Source: Rhodoferax sp.
GTDB lineage: Bacteria > Pseudomonadota > Gammaproteobacteria > Burkholderiales > Burkholderiaceae_C
DNA length: 64,000 nucleotides
Direction: 5' to 3'
Assembly (NCBI RefSeq): GCF_028714215.1
Contig: NZ_JAQTMS010000004.1
Location: forward strand, 1-64,000
Below the pieces are notes generated by a model. It searched no databases. It saw only the letters and a program-made list of their open reading frames with translations, and was not told the DNA's origin. The translations under genes and the position numbers were made by a program. This document shows positions 1 to 10,463 of this stretch, in pieces; the stretch's first letter is position 1; each line of letters starts with the position of its first letter.

Positions 1-907
<907 letters not shown>

Positions 908-971
908 ATACCTTGCGGGATTGTCCGAAGGCGCGTAGCGGCAGGCTGGTCCCCAACAGATTAGGAATCCC

Positions 972-1388
972 ATGAACACCATCCACGTCGATGTGGTCAG
1001 CGCCGAAGAATCCATCTTCTCCGGCGAGGCGCGTTTTGTAGCTTTGCCCGGTGAAGTGGGCGAGCTTGGCATTTACCCGCGTCACACTCCCCTGATCACG
1101 CGCATCAAGGCGGGCTCGGTGCGTATTGAAAAAGCCGATGGCAGCGAGGAATTCATCTTCGTCGCCGGCGGCATCCTGGAAGTGCAGCCCCAGTGCGTCA
1201 CGGTGTTGTCCGACACCGCCATTCGTGGCAAGGATCTGGACGACGAGAAAGCCAACGAAGCGAAAGCTGCCGCGGAAGAAGCGATCAAGAACGCCAAGAC
1301 CGATCTGGATCTGGCCAAGGCGACGTCCGAATTGGCCGTGATGGCGGCGCAGATCGCCGCCCTGCGCAAGTACCGTCAGAAAAAATAA
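972..1388 (+). CDS. atpC: ATP synthase F1 subunit epsilon
   Basis: Central-stalk subunit that couples rotation to catalysis and can inhibit ATP hydrolysis. The 138 residues are the normal length. The N-terminal beta-sandwich ([29 protein letters not shown]) is followed by a charged, Ala-rich helical hairpin after about residue 90. Start ATG is preceded by AGGAA at 963–967. It is the last gene of the atp operon; the next gene is convergent 33 bases downstream, and no clear intrinsic terminator is visible in that gap. Confidence 0.97.
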   Translation: MNTIHVDVVSAEESIFSGEARFVALPGEVGELGIYPRHTPLITRIKAGSVRIEKADGSEEFIFVAGGILEVQPQCVTVLSDTAIRGKDLDDEKANEAKAAAEEAIKNAKTDLDLAKATSELAVMAAQIAALRKYRQKK

Positions 1389-1421
1389 GGCCAATCACCG
1401 GCGCTGTCGCCGCAGGACGGC

Positions 1422-1946
1422 TCAATTCAATACCGGGGCATCCGGTAATTCATTCGGATTGGTCTCGCCCGGCTGGAGCGGAAAGTGTTGCACCAACAGG
1501 GCCGACACTTCTTCCAGTGCCGTTGTCAGGCCGTCCTCGAACTGTCCTTGCCGGAATGCGCCGCGCATGCGCAAAACCATGGCTTGCCAGACCTTCGGCT
1601 CGACCACGTTGTTCAGCCCCCGATCAGCCACCAGCTCAATCGATCGCTCCGCCAGCAGCAGGTAAATCAGAACGCCGTTGTTGTGGGCGGTATCCCAGAC
1701 CCGCAGTTTGCCAAACATCGTCAATGCGCGTTGCCGGGTGATCTGCCGCGTTGTTGCCTTGCGCCAGAGGTAGCTCAAGGGCAGACCGGCTTCGACGTAA
1801 ATGCGAACTTCGCCGGAGTGGCGCTGCTCGCTGGCGGCCACGCGTTGCCCCAGCCGGCGCACCATGTCCGGCGGGATGGCGCGTTGCGTAGTGGCCCGGT
1901 CCAGCCAGCGGTGTTTCAGAATTCGTTGAATACGGCTCAGCATCAC
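1422..1946 (-). CDS. TPM-domain protein (short, no signal peptide)
   Basis: A 174-residue protein with a TPM (TLP18.3/Psb32/MOLO-1) domain: SGEVRIYVEAGLP, a stretch RQRALTMFGKLRVWDTAHNNGVLIYLLLAERSIELVADRGLN, and a C-terminal helix. The family's biochemical role is poorly known; some members are phosphatase-like or involved in membrane-protein maintenance. Its start ATGA overlaps the stop of the upstream TPM gene by 4 bases, so the two are probably translationally coupled. It is the third gene of the operon lemA-like, YgcG-like, TPM. No signal peptide or strong membrane segment is seen, so it may work in the cytoplasm. Confidence 0.8.
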   Translation of the reverse strand: MMLSRIQRILKHRWLDRATTQRAIPPDMVRRLGQRVAASEQRHSGEVRIYVEAGLPLSYLWRKATTRQITRQRALTMFGKLRVWDTAHNNGVLIYLLLAERSIELVADRGLNNVVEPKVWQAMVLRMRGAFRQGQFEDGLTTALEEVSALLVQHFPLQPGETNPNELPDAPVLN

Positions 1947-2866
1947 CAGTCTCCCGAGGCGCCGCCGCCGCCAAAATCGCCACCGCCGCCGGAACTGAAG
2001 CCACCGCCACCGCCGCTGCCGGAACTAAAACCGCCACCACCAGTCCCCCAGCCACCACCGGAGTGGCCGGAGCCCCAGCCGCCGCCACGAGTGACGTTCG
2101 AGAACAGCGCAAATAAAAGCGCCGCCACGCCCGCCAGGCCAGCAATCAGAAGACTGGAAGTGATGAACAGCGCCAGCGCCCCAACGGTCCCGCCGGTCGC
2201 CAGGGCACCCAACTTGGGACCCAGGACGGCGCGCGTCAGTGCGCCAACGATGGGCACCGCAAAAAAAGCAAAAATGGCCAGATCCATCCAATCGAAACCG
2301 AAACCGCTTTTGTTGCGTCGGGATTCGGAAGGGGGCGCCGGCAAGGCCTCGCCAGAGACGAGTTTCATGATTTGTTCCACGCCGGCGTCCAGTCCGCCGG
2401 CAAAATCGTTCTGCTTGAAGCGCGGAGCGATGGCTTGGTCGATGATGCGTTTGGCCGCCAGGTCGGGGACGGCACCTTCCAGCGTCTTGGCAACTTCAAT
2501 GCGTACCTTATGGTCGTCCTTGGCCACCAGCAACAGCAAACCATCGCCAATTTCCTTGCGCCCGATTTCCCAGACGTTGGTGACGCGGTTGGCGTAACTG
2601 GCAATGTCCTCGGGTTGCGTGGTGGGCACCAGCAGCAACACGATTTGCGCGCCAGCGCTTTGTTCAAAGGCGGCCAGCTTGCTTTCAAGTTGCCGCAACT
2701 GCTCTGCGCTCAGCGTGTGGGTGGTGTCCATGACACGTCCGGTGAGCGCCGGCACCGCTTGTTGCGCCAACGCTGGCGCGAGCGACAGCAGGAGTCCACA
2801 GCACAGACCCGTCAGCCAGCGGCCCAAAACGGACAAGTGGTTCGACCAGGGAAGCAGCGCGGGCAC
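1943..2866 (-). CDS. Exported TPM-domain protein, YgcG family, with Gly-rich tail
   Basis: 307 residues: a signal peptide (roughly residues 1–35, ending near APALAQQ), a TPM domain (about 40–190, with LTGRVMDTTHTLSAEQL, IVLLLVPTTQPEDIASYA and KRIIDQAIAPRFKQNDFAGGLD), two or three membrane segments (about 200–260), then a very Gly/Ser-rich end with FSSG and GGGGGGFS-like runs. This is the classic YgcG architecture. The TPM domain should face the periplasm. It sits between the LemA gene (23 bases upstream) and another TPM gene (4-base overlap); LemA and YgcG are commonly paired, but a defined function is lacking. Confidence 0.85.
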   Translation of the reverse strand: MPALLPWSNHLSVLGRWLTGLCCGLLLSLAPALAQQAVPALTGRVMDTTHTLSAEQLRQLESKLAAFEQSAGAQIVLLLVPTTQPEDIASYANRVTNVWEIGRKEIGDGLLLLVAKDDHKVRIEVAKTLEGAVPDLAAKRIIDQAIAPRFKQNDFAGGLDAGVEQIMKLVSGEALPAPPSESRRNKSGFGFDWMDLAIFAFFAVPIVGALTRAVLGPKLGALATGGTVGALALFITSSLLIAGLAGVAALLFALFSNVTRGGGWGSGHSGGGWGTGGGGFSSGSGGGGGFSSGGGGDFGGGGASGDW

Positions 2867-2889
2867 GGATGGCTCCGGACTTGAGCCAG

Positions 2890-3477
2890 CTATTTCTTGT
2901 TGAAATCGACCACTGGCGGGGTGCTGATGGCGGCCTCATTCTGGACGGTGAAGTTGGGTTTGGTCTGGTAGCCGAACACCATGGCAGTCAGGTTGCTGGG
3001 GAAACTGCGGCTCAGCACGTTATAGTCCTGCACCGCCTTGATGTACCTGTTACGGGCCACCGTGACCCGGTTCTCGGTACCTTCGAGCTGGACCCGCAGA
3101 TCTCGAAATCCTTCATTGGCTTTCAGGCTGGGGTAGCGCTCCGACACCACCATCAGACGGCTCAAGGCCGATCCCAGTTCGCCTTGCGCGGCCTGGAACT
3201 TCTGGAACGCTTGCGGGTCGTTCAAGGTTTCCGGCGTGACCTGGATCGAAGTGGCCTTGGCGCGCGCCTCTATCACCTTGGTCAGCGTTTCCTGTTCGAA
3301 CGCGGCCTCGCCTTTGACCGTGGCCACAATATTGGGTACCAGATCGGCGCGGCGCTGGTACTGATTGAGCACTTCGCTCCAAGCCGACTTGGTTTGCTCA
3401 TCGAGGCGTTGAAAATCGTTATAGCCGCACCCTGCCAGGGTAAGTGCGCTCATCAGGATCAGAAGCCAGCGTGTCAT
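2890..3477 (-). CDS. LemA family lipoprotein
   Basis: 195 residues. I place the start at 3477 because the protein then opens with a lipoprotein signal (MTRWLLILMSALTLAGC) whose Cys is the expected lipid anchor; the frame stays open about 200 bases further up but that part looks non-coding. The body is a helical LemA domain (YNDFQRLDEQTKSAWSEVLNQYQRRADLVPNIV; AFQKFQAAQGELGSALSRL; RYPSLKANEGFRDLRVQLEGTENRVTVARNRY). It leads the operon with two TPM proteins. LemA proteins are membrane-attached with unknown biochemical role. Confidence 0.9.
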   Translation of the reverse strand: MTRWLLILMSALTLAGCGYNDFQRLDEQTKSAWSEVLNQYQRRADLVPNIVATVKGEAAFEQETLTKVIEARAKATSIQVTPETLNDPQAFQKFQAAQGELGSALSRLMVVSERYPSLKANEGFRDLRVQLEGTENRVTVARNRYIKAVQDYNVLSRSFPSNLTAMVFGYQTKPNFTVQNEAAISTPPVVDFNKK

Positions 3478-3613
3478 AGGTAACTCCAACTTGTGAAACG
3501 TAACAGTAGCACAAACCAGGTACCCAATCGCGATTTCCATTGAACAAAGGTTTGCCTTGACAAAAGCCTGCGCCGATTTCGCGGCAAAATGAAAGCTCTT
3601 CATAACCCGCATC

Positions 3614-3691
3614 ATGTCCAAAGCCCAAAAACAAGCGGCCAACAGCAGTCGGTTGGTCGACCCCATTGAAGCCACTTTTGACACCAGGTAG
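3614..3691 (+). other. Short open frame upstream of the next gene, coding status uncertain
   Basis: ATG at 3614 opens a 25-codon frame ending TAG at 3691, four bases before the next gene's ATG at 3696. The peptide is polar (starts MSKAQKQAANSSR) with no membrane segment. No convincing ribosome binding site precedes it. It may be a leader peptide or chance. Confidence 0.2.
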
Positions 3692-3695
3692 CGCC

Positions 3696-4247
3696 ATGGA
3701 CCAGATCGTCAAACAAGCCATGGTCAAATGGCCCAACGTACCTCTTTGCTACGGCTGGCTGGGTCTGGACGCGCGCGGTAACTGGTATCTGCGCGACGAC
3801 AGCGTTCAGGCCCGCGGACCTTTTTCGGAGGGTGTGGCGCCGAGCAAGGGCGCACTGTTAAAGCACGAGAAATTGATCGACTTCATAGGACGCAACTACC
3901 AAGCTGATGCACAGGGGCAGTGGTTTTTCCAGAATGGTCCGCAACGCGTTTACGTGGAACTGGAAGCCACACCCTTGATCTGGCGTGTCAATGGTGATTT
4001 GTCGGTGCAGGACCACAACGGCAGAGTGGCTCGCGTGCAAAACTGTCTGCTGGACGAGCAGGGTCGCCTGTACCTGCAGACCGATGCCGGTTTCGGTCTG
4101 GTCCATAGCCTGGACATGGTGCATGCGGCAGACGCCGTCGAACAGGGTTTGTGGGCGCCGCAGGCAGTGCTTGGCGCCGATTTGCCGCGGCGTTTCGGCT
4201 ATGTGACGAGCCCGCAAATGCGGCAAGGAATGATGTCTCCGGTGTAG
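3696..4247 (+). CDS. Conserved hypothetical protein (betaproteobacterial, about 180 aa)
   Basis: 183 residues from ATG 3696; an in-frame ATG at 3666 is possible but would be unusually far upstream. The protein is rich in aromatic residues with repeated short blocks (CYGWLGLDARGNWYLRDD, DAQGQWFFQNGPQRVYVELE, LLDEQGRLYLQTDAGFG), each shaped like a beta-strand with a DxxG turn, suggesting a beta-rich fold. I recall similar proteins of unknown function in Burkholderiales but cannot name the family securely. It is soluble, with no signal peptide. A terminator hairpin shared with the convergent cytochrome gene follows. Confidence 0.7.
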   Translation: MDQIVKQAMVKWPNVPLCYGWLGLDARGNWYLRDDSVQARGPFSEGVAPSKGALLKHEKLIDFIGRNYQADAQGQWFFQNGPQRVYVELEATPLIWRVNGDLSVQDHNGRVARVQNCLLDEQGRLYLQTDAGFGLVHSLDMVHAADAVEQGLWAPQAVLGADLPRRFGYVTSPQMRQGMMSPV

Positions 4248-4268
4248 CCCGAACCTGGGCGCAGGCCA

Positions 4269-4298
4269 AAAAAAAGCCGGTCCATGACCGGCTTTTGC
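4269..4298 (-). terminator. Rho-independent terminator between convergent genes
   Basis: An 11-bp stem (AAAAGCCGGTC paired with GACCGGCTTTT, loop CAT) at 4272–4296, followed on the minus strand by a run of about nine T. It ends the cytochrome gene on the minus strand; the plus strand has only a short T run, so it is a weaker stop for the gene at 3696–4247. Confidence 0.85.
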
Positions 4299-4316
4299 GG
4301 TTGCATGCCAGCTGGC

Positions 4317-4871
4317 TTATTTGGCCGCTGAAGCCGCCGCAGACGCCGCCTCGGCCGGAGTCGCGGCTGCCTTGGGTTCTTCGAACTTGGCACCGGCGGC
4401 ATTGGCCATGTAAACCACGGCGCGGCCGATTTCCAGCGTTTCAAAGTTACCGCCGCCCTGCGGGGCCATGGCATTCTTGCCTTTGACGGCGGAGTTCAAC
4501 AGTGCCTCATAGCCGGTTTTGATGCGCGGTGCCCAGGCCGCGGCGTCACCAAACTTGGGTGCGCCGACAAGCCCGGCACTGTGACAGGTGGTGCACTGGG
4601 CCTTGAAGACTTCCTCGCCGGTCTTGAGCGGCCGGTTGGCATCGCGAATTTCGATGCTGCCGATTTTCTGGATGCGGGCCGTCACGGCTTGCTCAAGGTC
4701 GACTGCGCCAGCAGCCGGTTTGTCGGCTGAAGTCACGTAGTAGACGATGCCGATAATCACGAAAATGGGGAGTACAAAAGAGAAGAAAACGGTAAGCAGC
4801 AACTGCTTGGGGTTTTTGATGGGGCCGCTGTGGGCCTCATCGTCAACTGAGGCGAGGTGGTTGTCACTCAT
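4317..4871 (-). CDS. Membrane-anchored cytochrome c5 family protein
   Basis: Single-haem c-type cytochrome, 184 residues, probably an electron carrier on the periplasmic side of the inner membrane. One N-terminal membrane segment (about 24–46) serves as anchor. The haem motif CTTCH lies at Cys93–His97 and a likely Met ligand in NAMAPQGGG near residue 137. The GEEVFKAQCTTCHSAGLVGAPKFGD block is characteristic of cytochrome c5 domains. The C-terminal 25 residues are an Ala/Glu/Pro-rich tail. A TATAAT hexamer on its strand is 37 bases upstream of the start. Confidence 0.92.
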   Translation of the reverse strand: MSDNHLASVDDEAHSGPIKNPKQLLLTVFFSFVLPIFVIIGIVYYVTSADKPAAGAVDLEQAVTARIQKIGSIEIRDANRPLKTGEEVFKAQCTTCHSAGLVGAPKFGDAAAWAPRIKTGYEALLNSAVKGKNAMAPQGGGNFETLEIGRAVVYMANAAGAKFEEPKAAATPAEAASAAASAAK

Positions 4872-4907
4872 GGTGTTCTCGGGTGTGGGGGCGTGAAAGG
4901 AGCCGCG

Positions 4908-4942
4908 ATTATAGCGGCCACCCCTGCGAAAGCACCTACAAT
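4908..4942. promoter_or_regulatory. Divergent promoter region: cytochrome c5 (-) and tRNA-Arg (+)
   Basis: On the minus strand a perfect TATAAT (plus-strand 4908–4913) lies 37 bases before the cytochrome start. On the plus strand TACAAT at 4937–4942 lies 14 bases before the first base of the tRNA, the right distance for a tRNA promoter. -35 hexamers are not clear for either. Confidence 0.5.
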
Positions 4943-4956
4943 GCGGGCTCGGGAAA

Positions 4957-5032
4957 GCGGCTGTAGCTCAGTGGATAGAGTATTGGCCTCCGAAGCCAAG
5001 GGTCGTGGGTTCGATCCCCGCCAGCCGCACCA
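4957..5032 (+). tRNA. tRNA-Arg (anticodon CCG)
   Basis: 76 bases including the encoded CCA. Acceptor GCGGCTG pairs with CAGCCGC; the D arm, an anticodon arm TTGGC-CTCCGAA-GCCAA with anticodon CCG (reads CGG), and the T arm with TTCGATC loop are all intact. Confidence 0.97.
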
Positions 5033-5247
5033 TTACAACGCGCCATCAAGCAAATTGGCAGCGCGCTCCTGATCGTCATTGACCTGGCGCTGATGCCTGC
5101 CACGGAGTGCCCAGCCATCCGATTGGCACTTTGGGTTTACCCGCGCAAAACTGAAAAATCCGAGCTGCCTGTCTTTCGAATTACCCTGCCGCGCGCTAGG
5201 GCTTTTGATGAAGCGCGATCAGCTTGATGAATTGCCGTACGCGACGG

Positions 5248-5288
5248 TTGACATAGGTCAAAGAAGTAATTCGAAAGGTAGTTAGCAT
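5248..5288 (+). promoter_or_regulatory. FNR/CRP-family-like box and promoter for the CBS gene
   Basis: TTGACATAGGTCAA (5248–5261) is a perfect dyad of the form TTGA-N6-TCAA, close to the FNR consensus TTGAT-N4-ATCAA. Twenty-one bases further comes TAGCAT (5283–5288), a possible -10, giving a box centred near -41. The leader to the ATG would be only about 12 bases, so the exact start point is uncertain. The same 21-base spacing occurs at two other sites in this window. Confidence 0.5.
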
Positions 5289-5306
5289 TTACCTTTGGAG
5301 GCTGCT

Positions 5307-5729
5307 ATGTTTGATCAACCCATCAAAAACATCATGGAGAAGAAGAAATTTCTTACTGCTCCACCAGAGACAACCGTTAGTAATGCCGCCAAGCTGATGG
5401 CACACAAAAATGTAGGCGCCGTCTTGGTCGTCGAAGGCGAACGCCTGGTCGGTATTTTTTCCGAGCGCGACGTCGTGTTCCGCGTCATCGCACAAGGGCT
5501 GGATGCCAAAATCACCAAGCTGACCGAGGTCATGACCAAGGAGCCCAAGACCTTGGAGCCTGGCAGATCCTACGGACACGCCCTGCTTCTGATGCAGGAG
5601 AACGGTTTTCGCCATGTCCCGGTGGTTGAAAATGGCCGCCCGATTGGCATCGTCTCGTCGCGCAATGCGATGGACCCAGATCTGGAAGAGTTTGTTTTTG
5701 AAGAACGGCGGCGCGAACACCATCGCTAG
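5307..5729 (+). CDS. CBS-domain protein (two CBS motifs)
   Basis: 140 residues made up almost entirely of two CBS motifs (about 8–65 and 75–130; [17 protein letters not shown] and [10 protein letters not shown] mark the ends of each), a Bateman module that usually senses adenine nucleotides. There is no attached enzyme domain. ATG 5307 is chosen because GGAGG at 5297–5301 sits 5 bases before it; a TTG frame start at 5295 would overlap that site. An FNR-like box lies upstream, suggesting induction when oxygen is low. Its stop overlaps the convergent queA stop by 4 bases. Confidence 0.88.
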   Translation: MFDQPIKNIMEKKKFLTAPPETTVSNAAKLMAHKNVGAVLVVEGERLVGIFSERDVVFRVIAQGLDAKITKLTEVMTKEPKTLEPGRSYGHALLLMQENGFRHVPVVENGRPIGIVSSRNAMDPDLEEFVFEERRREHHR

Positions 5730-6850
5730 CGGTCTGAATTGCGGGGCGTGGCAAGGGTTAGCAGCATGGCGTCGCCATAGCTGAAAAAGCGGTAATTTTC
5801 GGCAATCGCGTACCGGTACAAGGCCATGATAGGGTCGTAGCCGGCAAACGCGCTCACCAGCATCATCAGGCTGGATTTGGGCAGGTGAAAGTTGGTTACC
5901 AGCAGGTCTACCAGTTTGAAGTCAAATCCCGGTGTGATGAAAATACGCGTGTCGCCTATGGTCTGGCCGCTGGCCGGATCCCCGTCTTTCATTGAACTTG
6001 CCCAGGATTCCAGCGCCCGCACGGTGGTGGTGCCAACCGCCACCACGCGGCCACCGCGGGCGCGGCAATCGGCAATCGCGCGCTGGGTGCTGGCGGGCAC
6101 CTCATACCATTCGCTGTGCATCTGGTGCTCCGCCAGGTTTTCGGTTTTGACCGGTTGAAAGGTACCGGCGCCCACATGCAGCGTGACGTGGGCGCGCTCG
6201 ATACCGGCGGCTTCAAAGGCGGCAAGCAGGGCGTCATCAAAATGCAGCGCGGCGGTGGGCGCGGCGACGGCCCCGGGGTTCTTGGCGAACACGGTCTGGT
6301 AACGCGCTGCATCCTCAACCGAATCGCCGTGCTTGATATAGGGCGGCAGCGGCACATGGCCATGACGCTCCATCAGCGTATAGGGGTCGTCGCCGGCGTC
6401 GTTGCTGAGCACGAATCGAAAAAGCGCCCCGTTGGCGTCCGGCCAGCGACCCAGCAGCGTGGCCTGCAACTTGTCGTGGCTGCCGGGCGCACCGGTCAGA
6501 GTCAGCGTGGTGCCGGCTTCCGGCTTTTTGCTGACCCGCATCTGGGCTGCCACCCGATTGCCGCCCAACACCCGCTCGATCAAAAGTTCGAGCTTGCCGC
6601 CACTGGGTTTCTCTCCAAAGAAGCGAGCCTTGATGACCTTGGTATCGTTGAAGACCAACAGATCGCCGCGGCGCAGTTGAGCTGGCAGATCCCGAAAGAT
6701 CCGGTCCACCGGCGTCGCCCCGGTGCCGTCGAGCAGGCGCGAACCGCTGCGCTCGGCGGCAGGGCGCTGGGCGATCAGCGCTTCGGGTAACACGAAGTCG
6801 AAGTCGCTCAAGGTGAATTGGCGGGCGGCGCGGGGAACAGACGTTGACAT
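5726..6850 (-). CDS. queA: S-adenosylmethionine:tRNA ribosyltransferase-isomerase
   Basis: Makes epoxyqueuosine in tRNA by transferring the ribosyl part of SAM to the 7-deazaguanine base. 374 residues from ATG 6850 ([19 protein letters not shown]); the open frame runs a further 270 bases up but without conserved content. Conserved blocks visible: [90 protein letters not shown]. Divergent from recG with a 165-base gap. Confidence 0.95.
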   Translation of the reverse strand: MSTSVPRAARQFTLSDFDFVLPEALIAQRPAAERSGSRLLDGTGATPVDRIFRDLPAQLRRGDLLVFNDTKVIKARFFGEKPSGGKLELLIERVLGGNRVAAQMRVSKKPEAGTTLTLTGAPGSHDKLQATLLGRWPDANGALFRFVLSNDAGDDPYTLMERHGHVPLPPYIKHGDSVEDAARYQTVFAKNPGAVAAPTAALHFDDALLAAFEAAGIERAHVTLHVGAGTFQPVKTENLAEHQMHSEWYEVPASTQRAIADCRARGGRVVAVGTTTVRALESWASSMKDGDPASGQTIGDTRIFITPGFDFKLVDLLVTNFHLPKSSLMMLVSAFAGYDPIMALYRYAIAENYRFFSYGDAMLLTLATPRNSDR

Positions 6851-7015
6851 GATGCTTGAGGGTCGGACAAACCCGTACCAAGTTGAAAGATCAGGGCCGA
6901 ATTGTCCCATGTCTGAAGAGGCAATATTTCCATTGCCGTCGAACGGGAAAGCAGTTTTACCGGAGGCCGGGCTGGTGCAGGCCCCAACCTGTGAAGGAAC
7001 AGGCAAAATCCAAGC

Positions 7016-9130
7016 ATGAATCCGCCAGCTGCCAAATTGCCGACGCCAGCGCTGACCGGCCCGCAAAAGGCGTTGCGCAAGCTCGGTCTGCTGCGGCCGA
7101 TTGACCTGGCCTTGCACTTGCCGCTGCGTTACGAGGATGAAACCCGCATCGTCAAACTGTGCGATGTGCGCGATGGCGATCTGGCCCAGATCGAGGGCGT
7201 GGTAACCGCCTGCGAGGTGCGTCCCATGGGTCGCCGCCAGTTGCTGGTGACGCTTGACGATGGTTCCGACACGTGCACGCTGCGCTTCTTCAGCTTTTAC
7301 CCGTCACAGCAACAAGCCCTGGCAGTCGGCAAGCGGATCCGGGCACGCGGCGAAATCAGGGGTGGGTTCCTGGGGCGGCAGATGCTGCACCCGGCATTCA
7401 AGGCCGCTGATGGCGAGCTGGCGGTGGCGCTGACGCCGGTCTACCCGAGCGTGGCCGGTCTGCCGCAGGCGTATTTGCGGCGGGCGGTGCAAGGGGGACT
7501 GGCGCGTGCCGATCTGACAGAAACGCTGCCACCCCACAATCTGGAAAGCATCGGTCCGGGTTCCCGCTGGAGTCTGCGTGAGGCCTTGTTCTTTTTGCAC
7601 AACCCGACGCCCGACGTGAAACTGGCGACGCTGGAGGACCACAGCCACCCGGCCTGGCAACGGCTCAAGCTGGAGGAGTTGCTGGCGCAACAGCTGTCGC
7701 AATTACAGGCCAAACGCGAGCGCGCCGGGCTGCGTGCGCCAGAGCTGAAGACGGTTCACCAGTCGGCCGATGGGGGCTTGCCGTTGCCGCAGCAATTGCT
7801 TTCGGCGCTGCCTTTTGTGCTGACGCCGGCGCAGCGCCGTGTCAGCGAGGAAATCAAACGCGACCTGGCGCGTTCGGTGCCCATGCACCGGCTGCTGCAA
7901 GGCGACGTCGGTTCCGGCAAAACCGTGGTGGCGGCGCTGGCTGGAGCCATTTGCGTGGACGCCGGCCGGCAGTGCGCTTTGATGGCGCCGACCGAAATTC
8001 TGGCTCAGCAGCACTTCTCCAAACTGATTGGCTGGCTTGAACCGCTGGGCGTCAAAACGGCCTGGCTGACCGGTAGCCAAAAAGCCAAGGAGCGGCGTCA
8101 GATGCTGGCACTGATTGCCAGTGGCGAGGCTTCCTTGGTGGTGGGCACGCATGCCATCATCCAGGACAAGGTTGTGTTCAAAAACCTGGCGCTGGCCATC
8201 ATTGACGAGCAACACCGCTTTGGCGTGGCCCAGCGGCTGGCCTTGCGCAGCAAGCTCGACGAGGGCGATCAGGAGCCCCATCTGCTGATGATGACCGCGA
8301 CCCCGATTCCCCGCACCTTGGCGATGAGCTACTACGCGGACCTGGACGTCTCCACCCTTGATGAGCTGCCGCCGGGGCGCACTCCTGTTGTTACCAAGCT
8401 GGTGAGCGACACGCGCCGCGACGAGGTGATTGCGCGCATCAGCGCCCAGTTGGCGCAGGGCAGACAGGTGTATTGGGTCTGTCCCTTGATTGAAGAGAGC
8501 GAAGCGCTCGATCTGGTCAACGCCACCGAGACGCACGCGCAACTGAGCGCGGCTTTGCAAGGCGCTCCGGCCTACCGGGGTGCGCCAGTACGGGTCGGCT
8601 TGCTGCATTCACGCATGCCGGTGGCTGAAAAGAAAGCAGTGATGGCCATGTTCACCGGTGGCCAACTGGGTGTGCTGGTCAGTACCACCGTGATCGAAGT
8701 CGGGGTCGATGTGCCCAATGCCTCCCTGATGGTGATCGAGCATGCGGAACGCTTTGGCCTGTCGCAGTTGCACCAGCTGCGCGGCCGGGTCGGGCGCGGC
8801 GCGGCGGCATCGGCCTGCGTGCTGTTGTATTCCACTGGCGACGCCTCCCGGCTCGGGGAAACGGCACGCGAGCGTCTCAAGGCGATGGTCGAGACCGACG
8901 ATGGTTTCGAGATCGCCCGGCGCGATCTGGAAATTCGCGGCCCCGGCGAGTTTCTGGGCGCCCGCCAGTCGGGTGCGGCGCTGCTGCGCTTTGCCGACCT
9001 GGCCACCGACACGGCGTTGCTGGCGTCGGCGCGCCGCCTGGCCTCCCTGATGCTTGACCAGTATCCTGCGTTGGTCGACCAGCACATTGCGCGCTGGTTG
9101 GGCGGCAAGGCAGATTATTTGAAGGCCTGA
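7016..9130 (+). CDS. recG: ATP-dependent DNA helicase RecG
   Basis: Branch-migration helicase that remodels stalled replication forks and Holliday junctions. 704 residues, normal length. An N-terminal OB-fold wedge domain (about 50–170; [22 protein letters not shown]) precedes two helicase domains: Walker A GDVGSGKT at residue 296, a DEQH box near 396, [10 protein letters not shown], and motif [12 protein letters not shown] with the FLGARQSG end. It begins a same-strand series recG, zinc-ribbon protein, oxyR, ubiA; recG–oxyR linkage is known in Burkholderia. Confidence 0.97.
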   Translation: MNPPAAKLPTPALTGPQKALRKLGLLRPIDLALHLPLRYEDETRIVKLCDVRDGDLAQIEGVVTACEVRPMGRRQLLVTLDDGSDTCTLRFFSFYPSQQQALAVGKRIRARGEIRGGFLGRQMLHPAFKAADGELAVALTPVYPSVAGLPQAYLRRAVQGGLARADLTETLPPHNLESIGPGSRWSLREALFFLHNPTPDVKLATLEDHSHPAWQRLKLEELLAQQLSQLQAKRERAGLRAPELKTVHQSADGGLPLPQQLLSALPFVLTPAQRRVSEEIKRDLARSVPMHRLLQGDVGSGKTVVAALAGAICVDAGRQCALMAPTEILAQQHFSKLIGWLEPLGVKTAWLTGSQKAKERRQMLALIASGEASLVVGTHAIIQDKVVFKNLALAIIDEQHRFGVAQRLALRSKLDEGDQEPHLLMMTATPIPRTLAMSYYADLDVSTLDELPPGRTPVVTKLVSDTRRDEVIARISAQLAQGRQVYWVCPLIEESEALDLVNATETHAQLSAALQGAPAYRGAPVRVGLLHSRMPVAEKKAVMAMFTGGQLGVLVSTTVIEVGVDVPNASLMVIEHAERFGLSQLHQLRGRVGRGAAASACVLLYSTGDASRLGETARERLKAMVETDDGFEIARRDLEIRGPGEFLGARQSGAALLRFADLATDTALLASARRLASLMLDQYPALVDQHIARWLGGKADYLKA

Positions 9131-9165
9131 GGCGGGCTTGCGCTACCCGTATAGGCTTAGGCACC

Positions 9166-9468
9166 ATGCTTCGTTTGACCCAAGCCCCCAACCTGGCGAT
9201 CGCCACGCTATGGGCCGACGCACTTGCCGCCGAGGGCATCGCCAGCAGCGTGCAACGCCAGTACCTGGCCGGTGTGGCCGGCGAACTGCCGCCGGACCAA
9301 TGTCTGCCGGAGGTCTGGATCGCGCATCCGGCGCAGGAGCCCAGAGCGCGTGAACTGCTGTACCACTTGCAGCATGTGCCGCAGCATCGGTGGCACTGTC
9401 GCTGCGGCGAACTGGTGGAAGGCGGTTTCGAGCAGTGCTGGAATTGCGGCAGCTTGATGCCGCGCTGA
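9166..9468 (+). CDS. DUF2007-like protein with C-terminal zinc ribbon
   Basis: 100 residues. The first half (LAIATLWADALAAEGIASSVQRQYLAGVAGELP…EVWI) looks like the small DUF2007 'putative signal-transducing' fold. The end holds a four-Cys pattern, CRCGELVEGGF-EQCWNCG, suited to a structural zinc. Family assignment is by eye. It lies 35 bases after recG and 31 bases before oxyR, probably in one transcript. Function unknown. Confidence 0.75.
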   Translation: MLRLTQAPNLAIATLWADALAAEGIASSVQRQYLAGVAGELPPDQCLPEVWIAHPAQEPRARELLYHLQHVPQHRWHCRCGELVEGGFEQCWNCGSLMPR

Positions 9469-9499
9469 GGCGTTTGCGCACTGGTAGGACAATAGCGCC

Positions 9500-10453
9500 A
9501 TGACCCTGACCGAACTCAAATACATCGTGGCGGTGGCGCGCGAACGCCATTTTGGCAAGGCGGCGGACGCCTGCTTTGTGTCCCAGCCGACGCTGTCGGT
9601 GGCCGTCAAGAAACTCGAAGAGGAACTCGACATCAAACTGTTCGAGCGCAGTGCCAACGAGGTTTCGGTGACCCCCCTGGGGGAAGAAATCGTGCGCCAG
9701 GCGCAAAGCGTGCTGGAGCAGGCGGCCAGTATCAAGGAGATTGCGAAGCGCGGCAAGGACCCGCTGGCCGGGTCGCTCACGCTGGGCTTGATCTACACCA
9801 TAGGCCCCTACCTGCTGCCCGATCTGGTGCGCCAGATAATTGCCCACACGCCACAAATGCCACTGATCCTGCAAGAAAATTTCACTTTCAAGCTGCTTGA
9901 GATGTTGCGTACCGGGGAGCTCGACTGCGCCATTTTGGCCGAGCCTTTCCCGGATGCCGGCCTGGCCATCGCCCCCCTTTATGACGAGCCCTTCTTGGCG
10001 GCGTTTCCCAGCCACCACCCGTTGGCCGCGCATCACGAAGTCAGCACCGAGGAACTGAAACGCGAGACCATGCTGCTGTTGGGCAGCGGTCATTGTTTTC
10101 GCGACCATGTGCTGGAAGTTTGCCCGGAGTTTGCCCGCTTTTCCAGCCAGACGGAGGGCCTTCGCAGGAACTTCGAAGGCTCATCCCTGGAGACCATCAA
10201 GCACATGGTGGCGGCCGGCATGGGTGTCACCCTGGTGCCGCGCCTGAGCGTGCCGAAAGAAGCGCTGACGTCCAAGCCGCGGCGCAAGCGCGATGAAGAT
10301 CCCTATATCAAATACCTTCCTTTTGCCGGCGATCCACCAACCCGGCGCGTGGTCCTGGCCTGGCGTCGCAGCTTTACCCGCTACGAGGCCATTGCGGCCT
10401 TGCGCAATGCAATTTACGCCTGCGAGTTGCCGGGCGTGAAGCGTTTATCTTGA
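9500..10453 (+). CDS. oxyR: Hydrogen peroxide-sensing LysR-family regulator OxyR
   Basis: 317 residues. N-terminal winged helix ([43 protein letters not shown]) and a LysR sensor domain. The two redox cysteines fall exactly at Cys199 and Cys208 ([12 protein letters not shown]), the positions that form the disulphide in E. coli OxyR, so it should sense peroxide and control catalase and peroxiredoxin genes. None of the usual targets is adjacent; the ubiquinone gene ubiA follows 10 bases later. Confidence 0.95.
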   Translation: MTLTELKYIVAVARERHFGKAADACFVSQPTLSVAVKKLEEELDIKLFERSANEVSVTPLGEEIVRQAQSVLEQAASIKEIAKRGKDPLAGSLTLGLIYTIGPYLLPDLVRQIIAHTPQMPLILQENFTFKLLEMLRTGELDCAILAEPFPDAGLAIAPLYDEPFLAAFPSHHPLAAHHEVSTEELKRETMLLLGSGHCFRDHVLEVCPEFARFSSQTEGLRRNFEGSSLETIKHMVAAGMGVTLVPRLSVPKEALTSKPRRKRDEDPYIKYLPFAGDPPTRRVVLAWRRSFTRYEAIAALRNAIYACELPGVKRLS

Positions 10454-10463
10454 GAGTCATGGC

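Noticed and set aside
1485..2597. Plus-strand Pro-rich frame of 370 codons
   Set aside because: Antisense to the two TPM genes; the Pro runs mirror the Gly-rich tail.
4936..5118. Minus-strand frame over tRNA-Arg
   Set aside because: Lies across a tRNA gene and lacks any coding features.
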